Virus record (IMG/VR): IMGVR_UViG_3300038468_000015
Span: 1-40,155 of that record
Length of the DNA stretch: 40,155 nucleotides
From: a virus
Direction: 5' to 3' (one strand)
Made by a program: the position numbers and the translations under genes. Below the pieces are notes generated by a model. That model was not told the origin of the DNA. It saw only the letters and a program-made list of their open reading frames with translations, and searched no databases. This document shows positions 31,369-38,015 of the stretch, in pieces. How positions within the stretch are numbered: position 1 is the stretch's first letter; the number at the start of each line of letters is the position of its first letter.

Positions 31369-31569
31369 ATGGAACCAACCACAATAGCGTTAACGGTAGA
31401 TGATTTCAATGCGATACGTTCATTTCTTTGGGAGATCGAGCATCCGAATGTGGAATGGTCTCCAGATGTGAACGTTATGGCTTTGCGCGTTATTGAGAGG
31501 AACAAGAAGATTGTTGTTGAGATTGGCAAGATACTCGATTTTTATTCCGCATCCAATGAAAGAGCCTAA
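31369..31569 (+). CDS. Hypothetical protein, 66 aa
   Basis: I choose ATG 31369 because AAGGAAG lies seven bases upstream; ATG 31363 is too close to it. The protein is mixed alpha/beta (MEPTTIALTVDDFNAIRSFL; VVEIGKILDFY). The next gene starts within its last 14 bases. Function unknown. Confidence 0.5.
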   Translation: MEPTTIALTVDDFNAIRSFLWEIEHPNVEWSPDVNVMALRVIERNKKIVVEIGKILDFYSASNERA

Positions 31570-31990
31570 TCCTGTCTTCCAGAAAGCCGCGCTCTTCAAG
31601 CAACTCTGGGAGGAGAAGCATCCGACTGAAACCTTTGCCTTGATACCGATGGTATTCCGATGGGCGAAGGAACTAATCGAGATTGACAACGACATGATCG
31701 TGGAGAGGTTCAAGATATTCGCTGAAGATGAATGGTACTGGGAGAACACCCGCCATAGTCTTCCGGCATTTGTGAAGAACTTCAACAGCTTTGTACCAAA
31801 GGTCAGGAGGAGAGACGGAACCATAGCTAGGCGGGAGCCGATGCCAATTGCACGGGTTCAGAAGTTATTCGAGCCATTCGTCGAGAAGATGAGCGCAGAG
31901 AAGAAGGCCACAGATCCAAACGAGAAATTCAGGTGTACGAAATGTAACACAATTCACAGTCCCAATGCAGACTGCCAGGAAAGGATATGA
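31556..31990 (+). CDS. Replication-accessory-like protein
   Basis: ATG 31556 lies inside the end of the previous gene; 144 residues. The helical N-terminal ~80 residues end with the pattern EDEWYWENTRHSLPAFVKNFNSFVP. A 'D.WY......l..F.knFn.f' ending is common in phage primosome or helicase-loader type proteins. The C-terminus has CTKCNTIHSPNADC, a zinc knuckle. No helicase gene is recognised in the genome, so the protein may recruit the host's. Assignment is tentative. Confidence 0.4.
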   Translation: MKEPNPVFQKAALFKQLWEEKHPTETFALIPMVFRWAKELIEIDNDMIVERFKIFAEDEWYWENTRHSLPAFVKNFNSFVPKVRRRDGTIARREPMPIARVQKLFEPFVEKMSAEKKATDPNEKFRCTKCNTIHSPNADCQERI

Positions 31991-31992
31991 TA

Positions 31993-32316
31993 ATGAGCGC
32001 GTTGAGTGATGAAATACTTGAGCATTTCACGCATTACCCACAGGATGCCAATCCAGCACATCTTCAGGCACTATTCCAGGAACTAAAGGAGCGCCGTGCT
32101 TCATCACTGTTGGGCGATTCCGCCACACTTGACAGGGAGGGGCTTTGGGACACCTTCTCCGAGCTGGTTGATGATAGTAGTTTTGGTTTTGCCGAGGTCG
32201 CCGGAGCTACCATCATCACAAAGTCCCAATACAATTTGTTGATGAATGAGATTGAAAGTAGGCTAAGAAATGCGATCGGCTATTTGATCTATAGCAGAGA
32301 ACAGGGGAGACAATGA
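31993..32316 (+). CDS. Hypothetical protein, 107 aa
   Basis: I prefer ATG 31993 because GGAAAGG is eight bases upstream; ATG 31987 overlaps the previous TGA and is the alternative. It is helical and acidic with no Cys, membrane helix or known motif. Its stop overlaps the next ATG. Function unknown. Confidence 0.5.
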   Translation: MSALSDEILEHFTHYPQDANPAHLQALFQELKERRASSLLGDSATLDREGLWDTFSELVDDSSFGFAEVAGATIITKSQYNLLMNEIESRLRNAIGYLIYSREQGRQ

Positions 32317-32528
32317 GGTACAATCAGAAGTACAAAAACGGGGAAATTGTCATCTGGCAGAAGAAGAAAGATGATATCTTTAAGGACTGCGATCCCGGGC
32401 CTTGTCGAGTCATCATCGAGAGGCATCTACCGTGTAGTCGGCATGTGGGATCTCTGTATCACGTTCATCGAGAGCGAGATGGCAAGCCTGGATATGCCTA
32501 CTCATGTGAGTTAAAAGGTTTGTCTTGA
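32313..32528 (+). CDS. Small basic beta-rich protein, 71 aa
   Basis: ATG 32313 overlaps the previous TGA. Composition (YKNGEIVIWQKKKDD; PCRVIIERHL; SLYHVHRE) suggests a small SH3-like beta barrel. Its TGA stop (32526-32528) is embedded in the TTGACA box of the next promoter. Function unknown. Confidence 0.5.
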   Translation: MRYNQKYKNGEIVIWQKKKDDIFKDCDPGPCRVIIERHLPCSRHVGSLYHVHRERDGKPGYAYSCELKGLS

Positions 32529-32553
32529 CATTCTCCTCTTGAAGTAAGATATT
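32525..32553 (+). promoter_or_regulatory. Sigma70-type promoter of RNA gene
   Basis: TTGACA (32525-32530), 17-base spacer, GATATT (32548-32553). Start would be near 32560, exactly where the first hairpin arm of the RNA begins. The -35 box overlaps the stop of the upstream gene. Confidence 0.75.
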
Positions 32554-32559
32554 CATTCG

Positions 32560-32706
32560 TACGCGGTAACTTGGGGAAGTGGCCGCGTAGAGACGCGCAC
32601 CCCGCGCAGAGAAAGACATAGAAGCCGGAGATTCACCGCATTGTGGGAAAAGCGGACAGTCCGGCAATGAACCAAGCCCAGCCCGATCGGGGACTGGGCT
32701 TTTGTA
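32560..32706 (+). ncRNA. Stand-alone ~145-nt structured RNA with own promoter and terminator
   Basis: Hairpin 1: TACGCGG (32560-32566) with CCGCGTA (32583-32589), enclosing ACTT/AAGT around a GGGG loop (32573-32576). Hairpin 2: GCGC/GCGC (32595-32598/32604-32607) with loop ACCCC, whose CCCC can pair with the GGGG loop as a kissing contact. Hairpin 3: GCCGG/CCGGC (32624-32628/32661-32665) enclosing CCGC/GCGG (32636-32639/32652-32655). The terminator is AAGCCCAG/CTGGGCTT (32674-32681/32694-32701) with TTTT. A promoter ends six bases before it. No convincing frame lies inside. The next gene, TerS, starts 118 bases after the terminator. I do not recognise the family. Confidence 0.65.
32674..32706 (+). 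terminator. Intrinsic terminator of the RNA gene
   Basis: AAGCCCAG pairs with CTGGGCTT with an inner CCC/GGG around GATC, then TTTTGTATTTT. It is one of the strongest terminators in the genome. The 32707-32823 stretch after it holds no clear feature. Confidence 0.75.
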
Positions 32707-32823
32707 TTTTCAGGGCGATGAAATTCTCCAAGACCGAACAATCTACTCATCTTTGCGGATCTCAGAGAGAATCAGACTCGCCCGATTATTTTGTTGATTT
32801 GCAAATACTTCTGAAAGATTATC

Positions 32824-33126
32824 ATGGGCGGTAAGCGTGAAGGAGCTGGAAGGCCGAAAGGAGTACCCAATCTTGCCAAGATGGTCCTGCAGCATCGGAT
32901 CAGCGACAAGGATGTGGCTCTTGCCCTCAGTACATTGCGGGATGCAATGGCCTCGGATAACTGGAAAGCTCGGATCTCTGCTGCTCAGTATCTTCTCGAT
33001 CAGAAGTTCGGCAAGGCAAGGCAGTCCACAGAGATAACAGGTAAGGATGGCGGACCAGTCAGGTTCCAGTGGCTTGTTGCAAATGAAGGTCAGCAACGTA
33101 GCGCTGAGAACAAAGCAAGCATTTGA
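32824..33126 (+). CDS. Terminase small subunit (TerS-like)
   Basis: The 100-residue protein begins MGGKREGAGRPKGVPNL, the GGxREGAGRPKG start shared by many phage small terminase / DUF5681-like proteins. A helical part follows (ALALSTLRDAMASDNWKAR ISAAQYLLDQKFGKA split here) and the end overlaps the large-subunit gene by 80 bases. TerS recognises the packaging site and positions TerL. No strong ribosome site is seen before ATG 32824. Confidence 0.7.
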   Translation: MGGKREGAGRPKGVPNLAKMVLQHRISDKDVALALSTLRDAMASDNWKARISAAQYLLDQKFGKARQSTEITGKDGGPVRFQWLVANEGQQRSAENKASI

Positions 33127-34240
33127 TAATGGCAAACTCCTCATCGTCAACGAAGGTGGAACCGGATCAAGTAAGACGTATAGCCTCTGTCAATTCTTCA
33201 TTACTCTCGCCCACTCCGAACGCAGCGTTATTTCAATCGTTCGTAAGACAATGCCTGCGCTTCGTGGCTCGGCCATGTACGACTTTTTCCAGCTTCTTGA
33301 GGCGTATGGTTTGTATGATGAAAGCAGACATGACAAATCAAACGAGATCTATACCTTTCCAACAGGGGCGGAGATTGAGTTCTTTGGATTGGACCAACCC
33401 CAAAAGGTCAGAGGGAGAAAGCGTAAGTATCTCTGGTGCAATGAGGCCAATGAGTTCACCCCCGAGGACTTCTTTCAGCTTGACGTTAGGACTGATGGTC
33501 CCGTATTTATGGATTACAACCCCTCTGATTTTGATTCTTGGATTTACGATATGGTTGCTTCTCATCCTTCTGCGGAGCTTATCAGCTCTACTTACCTCGA
33601 TAATCCATTCCTGGGAGAAATCAAACGAGCGAAGATTGAACGACTCAAGGATGAAGACCCCAATCACTGGCTCGTCTACGGACTTGGGAAGCGAGGACTT
33701 AGGCGAACCGCTGTATATTCGCGGTACGATATTGCCGGATGGCTGGATTCAGTGGACGAAACGATTTGGGGGCTCGACTTCGGTTACGCTCCCGATCCCA
33801 GTTGTCTGGTATGTGTTGGATTCCGAGGGGGAGAAATTCACGTTGATGAGTGGATCTACGAGCGAAATCTTACAAACACAAAACTGATTGAGAAGTTCAA
33901 TGTGCTTGGCGTGTCGAAATCAGACGAGATTTACGCAGATTCAGCAGAACCCCAGAGAATACAAGAAATCCACGACGCAGGGTACAATATTAAACCGTGT
34001 ACCAAAGGACCGGACTCTGTTAGGCTTGGTGTCGATGTCTGTCTTCGATATTTTGCCCACTTCACCCCCAGATCAACCAATGTCTATCGAGACTGGAAAG
34101 GTTACTCGATGAAGGTTGACAAGGACGGGAAGATTCTGGCGGGTGAATACGTGAAGTTCAACGTACATGGGTGTGACGCCGTGAGGTACGCCGTGCAATC
34201 GACGAGGCAGACAAAGTTTAGGGTCATGTTTTCAGCATGA
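33047..34240 (+). CDS. terL: Terminase large subunit (PBSX/XtmB-type)
   Basis: 397 residues from ATG 33047; the shorter start ATG 33083 (MKVSNVALRTK) is a good alternative because PBSX-type terminases begin close to the ATP site. Walker A is GGTGSSKT (37-44) and the Walker B region KYLWCNEAN, with E133 as likely catalytic Glu. The nuclease half carries D244 (GLDFGYA), D298 (IYADSAEP) and D377 (HGCDAVRYA), the RNase-H-like triad that cuts the concatemer. This family (Terminase_3/3C) usually goes with headful or cos-type packaging, so the true ends cannot be read from it. Confidence 0.9.
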   Translation: MADQSGSSGLLQMKVSNVALRTKQAFDNGKLLIVNEGGTGSSKTYSLCQFFITLAHSERSVISIVRKTMPALRGSAMYDFFQLLEAYGLYDESRHDKSNEIYTFPTGAEIEFFGLDQPQKVRGRKRKYLWCNEANEFTPEDFFQLDVRTDGPVFMDYNPSDFDSWIYDMVASHPSAELISSTYLDNPFLGEIKRAKIERLKDEDPNHWLVYGLGKRGLRRTAVYSRYDIAGWLDSVDETIWGLDFGYAPDPSCLVCVGFRGGEIHVDEWIYERNLTNTKLIEKFNVLGVSKSDEIYADSAEPQRIQEIHDAGYNIKPCTKGPDSVRLGVDVCLRYFAHFTPRSTNVYRDWKGYSMKVDKDGKILAGEYVKFNVHGCDAVRYAVQSTRQTKFRVMFSA

Positions 34241-34380
34241 AGGCGCTCGTTGACTTGATAACGTCTCTCATTTCCCGTAAGTTCTACGGAGAATTGCGGG
34301 TAAAATTCCACGCCGGGGGTATAGCCCACGTCGAGCAGGTCGAGAGTCTTGATGTCTCACAGTTCCAACCTAATAAGTAG
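34237..34380 (+). CDS. Small DUF2292-like protein, 47 aa
   Basis: ATG 34237 overlaps the TerL TGA. The 47-residue product (MKALVDLITSLISRKFYGEL, then RVKFHAGGIAHVEQVESLDV) has the 'G.l...f..G.i..ve..es' strand pattern of small YezD/DUF2292-type proteins. Its last residues (QFQPNK) and the sequence around its stop are repeated at the end of the next gene. Function unknown. Confidence 0.55.
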   Translation: MKALVDLITSLISRKFYGELRVKFHAGGIAHVEQVESLDVSQFQPNK

Positions 34381-34394
34381 GAGGAGAGAATGAA
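34361..34394 (+). repeat. Direct repeat at gene junction, copy 1
   Basis: CAGTTCCAACCTAA (34361-34374) plus a following TAGGAGGA stop/ribosome-site segment is repeated at about 34580-34611, after the next gene. The same stop codon and ribosome site are reused in both copies. Confidence 0.6.
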
Positions 34395-34599
34395 AGAACT
34401 AATGGAAGAACCTTTTACTGGTTGTGAGATTCAGATAAAGTTTGTAGGCTCTCCGCGCTATGCCTTGGTAGTGGCCGTAGCTACCGAATTGAGGGATAGG
34501 ATTCTGGCGCGGCTTGAGAAGCAGGAAGAGAGACAAAGAATGCTCATGCCCGTGATTCTGACATTAGCTGGAGAAAAACAGTTCCAACCTAAACAATAG
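34390..34599 (+). CDS. Small hypothetical protein, 69 aa
   Basis: ATG 34390 follows TAGGAGGAGAGA. A short beta start (TGCEIQIKFVGSPRYALVV) leads into a charged helix (ELRDRILARLEKQEERQRM) and the ending KQFQPKQ, which copies the ending of the previous gene. Function unknown. Confidence 0.5.
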   Translation: MKELMEEPFTGCEIQIKFVGSPRYALVVAVATELRDRILARLEKQEERQRMLMPVILTLAGEKQFQPKQ

Positions 34600-34611
34600 G
34601 AGGAAGAGATG
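34580..34611 (+). repeat. Direct repeat at gene junction, copy 2
   Basis: This is the second copy of the CAGTTCCAACCTAA...TAGGAGGA segment. It spans the end of the 69-residue gene and the ribosome site of the zinc-ribbon gene at 34609. A slip or recombination between copies would remove one gene and keep the reading intact. Confidence 0.6.
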
Positions 34612-34845
34612 GAACAAAAATTTAACCTGCCAGAAGGTTTTAAGGTAGGAGTTTTCGATGACCCCCACCTTATCGAACTGTTTGAGAATGACTGGCATAC
34701 TGGCCAAACATACGCGGCCAAACCAGCATTACAGTTGCGTTGTGTGAAGTGTGGATCAACACAATTCGAGGTTGGGAGTTCTGAGTATTGGACTGGCATT
34801 CGCTGCCCGAATTGCAAGTATGAAATGCTATGGCATGATGGGTAG
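34609..34845 (+). CDS. Small zinc-ribbon protein, 78 aa
   Basis: ATG 34609 follows TAGGAGGAAGAG. The 78 residues include CVKC and CPNC, about 25 residues apart, which define a zinc ribbon, after a hydrophilic N-terminal half. It is the last gene before the terminator at 34886. Probably a nucleic-acid or protein-binding accessory factor; no family assigned. Confidence 0.6.
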   Translation: MEQKFNLPEGFKVGVFDDPHLIELFENDWHTGQTYAAKPALQLRCVKCGSTQFEVGSSEYWTGIRCPNCKYEMLWHDG

Positions 34846-34853
34846 ATAATTCG

Positions 34854-34859
34854 TTGACA
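34854..34859 (+). promoter_or_regulatory. Possible -35 element
   Basis: A perfect TTGACA after the zinc-ribbon gene resembles the other promoters, but the bases 17 downstream (GGACAA) are a poor -10. A promoter that needs a phage activator is possible. The terminator at 34886 would lie right at its start. Confidence 0.3.
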
Positions 34860-34885
34860 TAAGCAGTTGCGTAACCGGACAAACT

Positions 34886-34924
34886 GGGGCGTATGGTCGA
34901 AAGACCGTCGCCCCTTTTTCTTTT
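34886..34924 (+). terminator. Intrinsic terminator before portal gene
   Basis: GGGGCG (34886-34891) pairs with CGCCCC (34909-34914), with GGTC/GACC (34895-34898/34903-34906) inside and a GAAA-type loop, then TTTTTCTTTT. It is a textbook terminator. The portal ATG at 34926 comes immediately after the T-tract. Confidence 0.8.
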
Positions 34925-34925
34925 G

Positions 34926-36557
34926 ATGCCGATGAGAAGAACAGAGTACAAAGTTGAGGTGAACATACCGTGGGCCAGTACTGAGAACTCATGGAAAGGC
35001 ATGTCCACCGTAGGCGGGGAGGATGAGGCTTATTCCAAGATCCCGCTTATCTACAGGGCTATTCAGCTCCGCGTCAGTTCGCTCACTCGCGTTCCGGTTT
35101 ATGTCTATGAGGGGGAGACTGTTGTCTCGAAAACCAAGGCTGGAGATGGATTTCTCTTTGAAAACACCAATCTCACACCGCTTTACAAATGTTCACTCCG
35201 CAATCTTTTAGAACTCTCAGAAGTAGCCATGCTCTTGAAGGGGGCCGCCTTCAATCTGAGGCCGAGGAACAGGTTCGGTTTTCAGAAAGGCTTGCAGTGG
35301 TTGAATCCATTCACGATCCAGGTACAGTATAGGCGAAATGATGCGGGTCAGTCGGTTCCGTACTTCTGGCAGCAGATCCCCGGAGGTGGAAGGTTCCCAA
35401 GTGAAGGCTATTGGACGATAGATGATTTTCTGTATTTCAGGGAGTTCAATCCAGGGGATGATCTTGGAATGGGGATATCTGCGACCGCTGTGGCTTTGGG
35501 TGATTCAAGGATTATTGGTAGCGTGACCAATTTCTTGGGGAATTTCTTCACCTACGATGCTCTCCCGGTCACGATGATAAGTTCGAAGGGAATGGGCGAA
35601 GGCGAGGCGAAGAGGATCGAGGACTGGTTCAAGGACAAACTCAGGGGGCTTAGGAACTCGGTTTACAGAGTCATTGGGGTCAATGCTGAGGATGTTAAGA
35701 TCGAACGCATGACTGCAGAGTTGAAGACATTCGACTTTGTGTCTGTTGATGCCCATGCGGTTCAGGGTGTCTCCGATGCCTTTGGTATGGCGCAGTCCAT
35801 TTTGAGAAGTCAGTCGGGGGCCAACAAGGCAATATCAGACAATGAGCGGGAATCCTACCTGAATGATACGATCATCCCGAGATGTAACTACTACGAGACC
35901 AGAATCAACGAATATCTGGCCGAGGTAGCTGAGAATCTTGGGGAACCCGAACAACACATCCAATTTGCCCCAGATGAACTACCCGAGATGCAAGTCGATG
36001 AAACGAACAGGGCAGATGCACTTGGGAAACTCGTCACGGCGGGATTTGACTTGCTTGATGCTGCAGATACTTTGGGCTATGACCTGACTGAGGAGATTAG
36101 GGCGCGGCTTGAAGAGAAGCAGAAGGCAGCGATTGAGAAGGCGAAGAACCCGCAGCCCCTACCACAGCAATTTCAACCGGGGCAACCACCCGACCAGCAA
36201 AACCAAGACCAACAGGACCAACAAGTCAAGGCCGATCTCGACAAGTGGATGCGGAAGGCCGTCAGTTCATTCAAGGCTGGTAAGGGTGCAGATGTCGCAT
36301 TTGAAACAACAGTGATTCCCGCAGAGCTGAAGGCTGAAATTGAGACCAGACTGAAGAACGGCGAATCAAAATCAGAGGAAGGTATTCGGGAGATATTTGC
36401 CCTCAAGTTGGGGTCGAGGCACAGTCAGGCGGATATGGCGTTGATAGGCGAGGCACACGACTTGGCTGATAAGATCAAGGGAAACATGGTACAACTCGGA
36501 CATGGGGCAAAGAAGCCAATCAGTTGGCGAGAGAAACAAATAGCACAGAAATCTTAA
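34926..36557 (+). CDS. Portal protein
   Basis: About 543 residues from ATG 34926 (ATG 34932 is equally possible; a longer frame from 34893 would run through the terminator). YSKIPLIYRAIQLRVSSLTRVPVYVYEG is the standard start of HK97-type portals, followed by a beta-rich wing, DDFLYFREFNPGDDLGMGISA, and helical crown region DAHAVQGVSDAFGMAQSILR and SGANKAISDNERESYL. A Gln/Pro-rich segment (~residues 405-435) leads to a ~100-residue C-terminal extension with EEGIREIFALKLG. The absence of a ribosome site directly after a terminator is unusual for such an essential gene. Confidence 0.85.
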   Translation: MPMRRTEYKVEVNIPWASTENSWKGMSTVGGEDEAYSKIPLIYRAIQLRVSSLTRVPVYVYEGETVVSKTKAGDGFLFENTNLTPLYKCSLRNLLELSEVAMLLKGAAFNLRPRNRFGFQKGLQWLNPFTIQVQYRRNDAGQSVPYFWQQIPGGGRFPSEGYWTIDDFLYFREFNPGDDLGMGISATAVALGDSRIIGSVTNFLGNFFTYDALPVTMISSKGMGEGEAKRIEDWFKDKLRGLRNSVYRVIGVNAEDVKIERMTAELKTFDFVSVDAHAVQGVSDAFGMAQSILRSQSGANKAISDNERESYLNDTIIPRCNYYETRINEYLAEVAENLGEPEQHIQFAPDELPEMQVDETNRADALGKLVTAGFDLLDAADTLGYDLTEEIRARLEEKQKAAIEKAKNPQPLPQQFQPGQPPDQQNQDQQDQQVKADLDKWMRKAVSSFKAGKGADVAFETTVIPAELKAEIETRLKNGESKSEEGIREIFALKLGSRHSQADMALIGEAHDLADKIKGNMVQLGHGAKKPISWREKQIAQKS

Positions 36558-36568
36558 CGGAGGCAATC

Positions 36569-37279
36569 ATGCGTAGAATCATCGCTTCACTTTCAATCTG
36601 GCTCATTGCCTCGATTGGGTATGGGCAACTTGAGGTAAATATCAGACCAACCATCTGTCCGAAGACTGTATCGACTGCTTTCCAGACTCGTGGGAAGGAT
36701 ACGATCTATTCCAAGCTGACTACAGCCTTTGATTCTGTTGCTGTGGGGGCGCAGATATACGGGCCGGGCTTCAAGGTCGGGACAACAGTCCTGACAATCT
36801 CATCGACTGGTGATACCCTGAAACTCAGCGACACATCTTTGGTGACTCAGGACAGCGTGGCTTTCCAGATCGGGATCCTCCGCGGTGCAGCTTATGCCTC
36901 TGGAGACTGGGTGGGATTTCCCTTCAAGTTATGGGACGGGGACAAAAGCGGCAGTTGGGCGACTCTTGTTTCTGCCCACATCATCGACAATGCCGATGCC
37001 CTGACAGCCACAGATATAGACTTCTTCACCTCACCATCGGGAGATGAAGGCTTGGACAATGTTGCCATTGCCTATCCCGCGGCAGACGAGGCTGGTGCTC
37101 TGGGTTTCGTATCTGTAGCCACGATAACAGACTTGGGCGCGGTGAGGATTGGGACATTGAACAACATCTACCAACTTCTACCACGAGGGAAGACGGTCTG
37201 GGGAAGACTAGTATGCAGGAATGGTACGCCGGCCTGGACGACGATGAGTAATCTGAGAGTCAGGTTGAGATTTGAATGA
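36569..37279 (+). CDS. Signal-peptide protein next to portal, possible structural protein
   Basis: I use ATG 36569 after AACGGAGG; 236 residues. The start MRRIIASLSIWLIASIGYG followed by Q is a clear Sec signal. The mature part is beta-rich, with DADALTATDIDFFTSPSG and a later KTVWGRLVCRNGTPAW, a pattern I associate with a common phage structural protein that normally lacks any leader. Its place between portal and capsid genes would suggest a head decoration protein, which makes a secretion signal hard to explain. Confidence 0.55.
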   Translation: MRRIIASLSIWLIASIGYGQLEVNIRPTICPKTVSTAFQTRGKDTIYSKLTTAFDSVAVGAQIYGPGFKVGTTVLTISSTGDTLKLSDTSLVTQDSVAFQIGILRGAAYASGDWVGFPFKLWDGDKSGSWATLVSAHIIDNADALTATDIDFFTSPSGDEGLDNVAIAYPAADEAGALGFVSVATITDLGAVRIGTLNNIYQLLPRGKTVWGRLVCRNGTPAWTTMSNLRVRLRFE

Positions 37280-37893
37280 CGGTCTATACGTGTGTTTGTG
37301 GGGTATCCCCAACACAGGAAGGAAAGAAGTTTGACAAGCCCAATCTTGAACGAGGAATCGCTTACGTCAATGCAGAACGATGGAATGATTGCGAAGTCAG
37401 AACACCGCCGGACTTGTTCAAAGACCCGAGGCGTAATTCCCGGATGGTCAAAGTCCTGTCCCATCTGTTCATCAAGGAGGAGTGGAGTCTGTGGGTCGAT
37501 GGAAGTGTAGTAGTCAAATGTTGGGGCGACCTTGAAGCATTCAAACAACTCGGTGATTTGGTCATCTTCAAGCATCAACAGAGACAATGTATTTATCAGG
37601 AAGCAAAGGCAGTTCTCAAGCATGAGAAGGATACTCCGAAGGTCGTCAACGAACAGATGGAACGGTACAAGGCCGAAGATTACCCGGTCAACAACGGACT
37701 CATCCACAGTTCGACCATACTCAGACGTCACACGAAGGAAATCATCGAGTTTAACAACCGGTGGTGGGCTGAGATATGCCGACATTCAGTGAGGGATCAG
37801 TTGAGTTTCAATTATGTCGCCTGGAAGATGGGGATAAAGATCGGCTACTTCCCGGCGGAATCTGATTTTGAAGTAACAAGACACGGAGCGTAA
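37276..37893 (+). CDS. DUF616-type glycosyltransferase
   Basis: ATG 37276 overlaps the previous TGA; 205 residues. The sequence follows the DUF616 (TOD1/MUCI70-like) pattern: NSRMVKVLSHLFIKEEWSLWVDGSVVV (the WVDG acts as the DxD-like site), FKHQQRQCIYQEAKAV, EQMERYKAEDYPVNNGLIHSS, then RRHTKEIIEFNNRWWAEI and RDQLSFNYV. The usual members are 200-300 residues, so this is a compact full domain. The acceptor is not known; phage capsid or tail proteins are candidates. It lies on the other side of the capsid gene from the GT-A gene at 538. Confidence 0.75.
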   Translation: MTVYTCVCGVSPTQEGKKFDKPNLERGIAYVNAERWNDCEVRTPPDLFKDPRRNSRMVKVLSHLFIKEEWSLWVDGSVVVKCWGDLEAFKQLGDLVIFKHQQRQCIYQEAKAVLKHEKDTPKVVNEQMERYKAEDYPVNNGLIHSSTILRRHTKEIIEFNNRWWAEICRHSVRDQLSFNYVAWKMGIKIGYFPAESDFEVTRHGA

Positions 37894-37920
37894 CAGCTTC
37901 TGAGTTGAACTAAACATAAG

Positions 37921-38001
37921 CACGAAAAACCTTGCCCCGGACGTGGGGCTCAGAGTTTACTCGCAAGGTTCTCTGGGCTCCCGCTCCGGGGCTTTTTCGT
38001 G
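37921..38001 (+). ncRNA. Folded RNA element before capsid gene, with loop-bulge pairing
   Basis: Three stacked stems: CACGAAAAA/TTTTTCGTG (37921-37929/37993-38001), GCCCCGGA/TCCGGGGC (37934-37941/37985-37992) and GCTCAGAG/CTCTGGGC (37948-37955/37971-37978, one G-U). A CCTT bulge (37930-37933) is complementary to AAGG (37965-37968) in the 15-base apical loop, extendable to AACCTTG/CAAGGTT, which would fold the hairpin back on itself. The ribosome site GAGGAGG follows at once. No clear promoter precedes it. A stabilising or translation-control element for the capsid mRNA is the simplest reading. Confidence 0.6.
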
Positions 38002-38015
38002 TAGAGGAGGTAGAG

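Noticed and set aside
32643-32834. Plus-strand frame of 63 codons
   Set aside because: It overlaps hairpin 3 and the terminator of the RNA gene and the start of TerS; no ribosome site.
33123-33887. Plus-strand frame of 254 codons
   Set aside because: Entirely inside the terminase large subunit in another frame; low-complexity Ser/Arg-rich composition.
37168-37785. Minus-strand frame of 205 codons
   Set aside because: Shadow of the DUF616 glycosyltransferase, whose motifs are clear on the plus strand.
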